From Parachlorella kessleri (Eukaryota > Chlorophyta > Trebouxiophyceae > Chlorellales > Chlorellaceae): 12,483 nt of DNA. A model generated the notes under the pieces. It had not been told where the DNA came from and made no database searches. It saw only the letters and a list, made by a program, of their open reading frames with translations. Shown here piece by piece: positions 8,758 to 12,483 of this stretch; the stretch's first letter is position 1; each line of letters begins with the position of its first letter. The position numbers and the translations under genes were made by a program. The DNA lies in assembly GCA_001598975.1 (NCBI GenBank), contig BBXU01003148.1, forward strand, positions 1 through 12,483, given 5' to 3'.

Positions 8758-10993
8758 TCACAGGTCATATGTGAGGAGCCAGTCCTTCCTGCCGCCCCGC
8801 TTGAAGTTTGTCTGCAGGCCCCAGTTGTTCTCCCTGATCTTCAGGAAAGGCTCCTGCGCAGCACGCAAAGGGCGGAAGAGTGTTGGGGGGTGGCCGGCAC
8901 GCTGAGCCCCAGGGCATGTGTCCAAACAGACAGCCAGACGCCCAGGCAACCTGAGCAGGATAAAGGGGGGCGAGCGTGGGAAGAGTTGAGGGTGCTGTCC
9001 ACCTCATGTACCGGAACAGCAAAGCCCCCACCCAGACACTGACCATGGAGCACCCTCAAGCACTGCCTCCCTTCCCTTGGTTTCCCCGTTCGAACGGGGT
9101 GGTGCATGCCATGAAGGATTGGTGTTGTATCTTGTGGTTTGTCGGCATAGCACATCCTGGCTTCTTGATGGTCCCACTTGGGGAATTCACGGCAGCATGG
9201 CCAGGCGGCGGTACCCTGTAAGACTAGACTAGAAGTCCCCTGAGTAGCTCTTGGAAGGCTTGGCCGCAGCTCCGCACACCCACCTGGCTAGTGACTCCGG
9301 TGGGTGTGAACCTGGCTCGGTATCCAGCGGATACCCGCAGATCCTGTCCTTCTGTAAACCCAAAAATGGAGTGCGTGCCCTGAACGCTGGCCTCACCAGC
9401 CCACTGCACAGCAGGAGGGAGCGGGGGAGCGCGCAGGGATTCAAGTGCTGTCACAGCACCTTGCCCACGACAAGCAGGCTGGCTGACTGACCCTGGCAGC
9501 ACCTGTCTATACTTGGGGTGGCAGGTAATGCGATCAGAGAGAAGGTACGGGTGCACTGGGCTGACAGGACAGATGGAAGCGCATGGGCTATTCACCGACC
9601 CAAGGTGGCAAGCCAGCGCATCTCCTGGGTGGAGATAGCAGCCAAAGACGGACACCGCAACCCACGCAGGCCACGCTGACCAGCACATAAGACATGAAAG
9701 CTGCACGCAAGTGTCCCCTCCCATGCCTGGGGCTCACACGTTACCCCCCCACCCCCCCACCCCCCCCAGCAGCTCTACATGTCCACACAGGCCAGCCGGA
9801 GCGCACCCTCTCAAGCCGCGGGTTGTAGTCGTAGCCCGCCCGCAGCACCAGCTCTGTGTAGCCCAGCAGGTTTATGCGGTTGCGGATGATCTCTGTGCGC
9901 TCTTGCAGCACAAAGCGCTTCTTCGCCCTGCGGGCAAGGGGGGCGGACACGGCGTGTATCACAGGAGGCCATGGCTGGTGTGCGCAGCGGCGCAGGACGT
10001 CCCATAAGAAAACAATTGTACAATATCAGATAACTTTCTTTGATTTGGCAGACTTCATGCACCTTAGGCACAGCGGCCCTACAAGGCTAGCCAAGTTGGA
10101 GCATCTTGGACCACAACTACATGAAGCTGTGCAAACTCTATAACCCCCCAGGGATGGGACCACAGTGTTGTTGCGCACCACCTCCCCTGTGGGAGGGCAA
10201 GTCATACAGTACAGCATGCCTAAGGCTGATTACAAAAGGCAAGGTTTCATGAAGCAAGGCTGCAACGGACAGGTGCAGTGAGTGGGCGACCCTGTGCATG
10301 TACTCGCTACCCGCAGGCAGCAGCTGCTCTTGAGAACCTCCACCCCTACCTCAGGAAGCTGTACCCAACCTATGCCCTTGGAAGGAAGGGAGATACTGCT
10401 GAACCCCTCAGGCAACCAGCTATGTGGCCCCTGTGAACCAGTCAGTGGCTTTCGAAGCCTGCTGGTCAGTGGGCTGAGGAGACTGCCCCAGCAAGTGGAT
10501 GCTCTGCATGGAGCGGTGGGACCTTCAGTTCTCACCCGAGGCTGAACAGCAGCTCATCGCTTTCGGTGGTGGCCTTTGCCCCCAGGCCAAGCTGCACCCG
10601 CGTGTCTGGCTGGTAGACGGAGTTGGGTGAGAAGAGTGGAGTCTTTCCCAGGCGCAAAACCTGCAACACTTCAAGACAGCTAGATGCCTTGCCCCTTGGC
10701 CATCGCACCCAGTGCAGCAGCTTCAGGTTTGCTTTGGTATTCCAGTGTGCAGGCACCCGTCCCACACCCACGCTAGAGGGAAGGCAGTATTTAAGAACCT
10801 TGATTGCGTTTGCTGCACGCGCATGCCTGCTGCTTCTCACCTTGTGAAGACCAGCGTGGAAACGGCCCTGCGCTGTAACGGTGTCTAGAACGCCACGTAG
10901 CTTCAGCTGTACGTCGCTATGGTGCTCAAATTTTTTCTTGAAGTGTAAGTTCAGGTGCTTGGAGTTGCTGTCCATGCCCAGGGAGGTCTCCAT
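8758..10993 (-). CDS. OEP21: Chloroplast outer envelope pore protein 21 (OEP21), 5 exons, 204 aa
   Basis: Exons are 10993-10841, 10660-10536, 9927-9807, 9403-9284 and 8853-8758 (TGA). All donors are GT, all acceptors CAG, and phases 0, 2, 0, 0 agree. OEP21 is a small beta-barrel, rectifying anion channel of the plastid outer envelope that passes triose phosphate, 3-phosphoglycerate and similar anions and is modulated by ATP. Matches to the plant family as I remember it: the METSL start; GVLDTVTA (plant GELDT...) at 34-41; LGLGAKA...LLFSLGAKKRF (plant LGVGVQYD...RGKKTF) across the exon 2/3 junction; SIFGFTEGQDLRVSAGY (plant SIFNFQKDQDVRIKVGY) at 145-161; and the C-terminal IRENNWG and YDL. Plant proteins are about 170 aa. 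The extra length is mostly residues 52-71, and a few residues near 162-175. No cleavable transit peptide is seen, as usual for outer envelope barrels. Introns make up more than 70% of the span. Confidence 0.93.
9744..9767 (-). other. G-run tract (G8-T-G7-T-G7) in OEP21 intron 3
   Basis: The plus strand reads C7-A-C7-A-C8, so the minus strand, which matches the OEP21 transcript, has three long G-runs separated by single T. Such a tract can form a G-quadruplex, since long runs can supply a fourth strand. It begins about 40 bases downstream of the intron's 5' splice site (9806). It is also prone to length change and sequencing error. Confidence 0.7.
10661..10840 (-). other. OEP21 intron 1: 180 bases, in frame, no stop codon
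   Basis: The intron runs from AAG|GTGAGA to GTTGCAG|GTT. It is 180 bases, a multiple of three, and has no stop in the reading frame, so retention would insert 60 residues between Lys51 and Val52 without a frameshift. Splicing joins residues that align well with plant OEP21, so the spliced form is taken as the main product. An internal CCTTCCCTCTAG acceptor-like site would break the frame. Confidence 0.6.
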
Positions 10994-12443
<1,450 letters not shown>

Positions 12444-12483
12444 GTGGGCAGGGGATTATATCGGTATTGTGCCCCCGGAGGGG

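Noticed and set aside
10661..10773. A separate exon of OEP21 reading VGVGRVPAHWNTKANL
   Set aside because: After the CTCTAG acceptor the frame does not fit the phase 0 donor and hits a stop. Joining Lys51 directly to Val52 gives good agreement with plant OEP21.

Overview
This window looks like nuclear DNA of a green alga (Chlorophyta, possibly a Chlorella-like trebouxiophyte; the class is a guess). It is GC-rich and densely intronic, with introns of about 100-600 bp, GT-AG boundaries and CAG acceptors. It holds two plastid-directed proteins, a plant-type outer envelope channel and a starch-binding domain protein, next to a conserved eukaryotic AAA+ ATPase. No prokaryotic operon, mobile element, CRISPR array or RNA gene was seen. 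All exon models below were made by hand from open frames, splice sites, phase agreement and remembered family sequences.

Layout, left to right. (1) A minus-strand gene (about 297-1835, possibly running off the left edge) encodes a chloroplast transit peptide, a short helical stretch, a long Ala/Pro/Gln linker and a CBM20 starch-binding domain. (2) A 1.24 kb gap with no convincing gene separates it from (3) a large plus-strand gene (3080-7865, six exons, about 1249 aa). Its product is low-complexity, unrecognised and unusually rich in full CDK-type [ST]-P-x-[KR] sites. (4) A 0.9 kb tail-to-tail gap follows. (5) OEP21, the plastid outer envelope anion channel, lies on the minus strand (8758-10993, five exons, 204 aa). 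(6) A 468 bp gap separates it from (7) the divergent plus-strand gene RUVBL1 (Pontin), from 11462, of which the first two coding exons are present before the right edge.

The arrangement is two head-to-head pairs (CBM20/large protein and OEP21/RUVBL1) whose inner genes converge. The starch-binding protein and OEP21 both concern plastid carbon handling, but nothing in the sequence shows that they are co-regulated. I found no clear new multi-gene system. The most interesting points are the CDK-site-rich unknown protein, an in-frame stop-free intron in OEP21, a tandem in-frame splice donor at the end of the transit-peptide exon of the CBM20 gene, and G-quadruplex-type G-runs just downstream of 5' splice sites in both OEP21 and RUVBL1.
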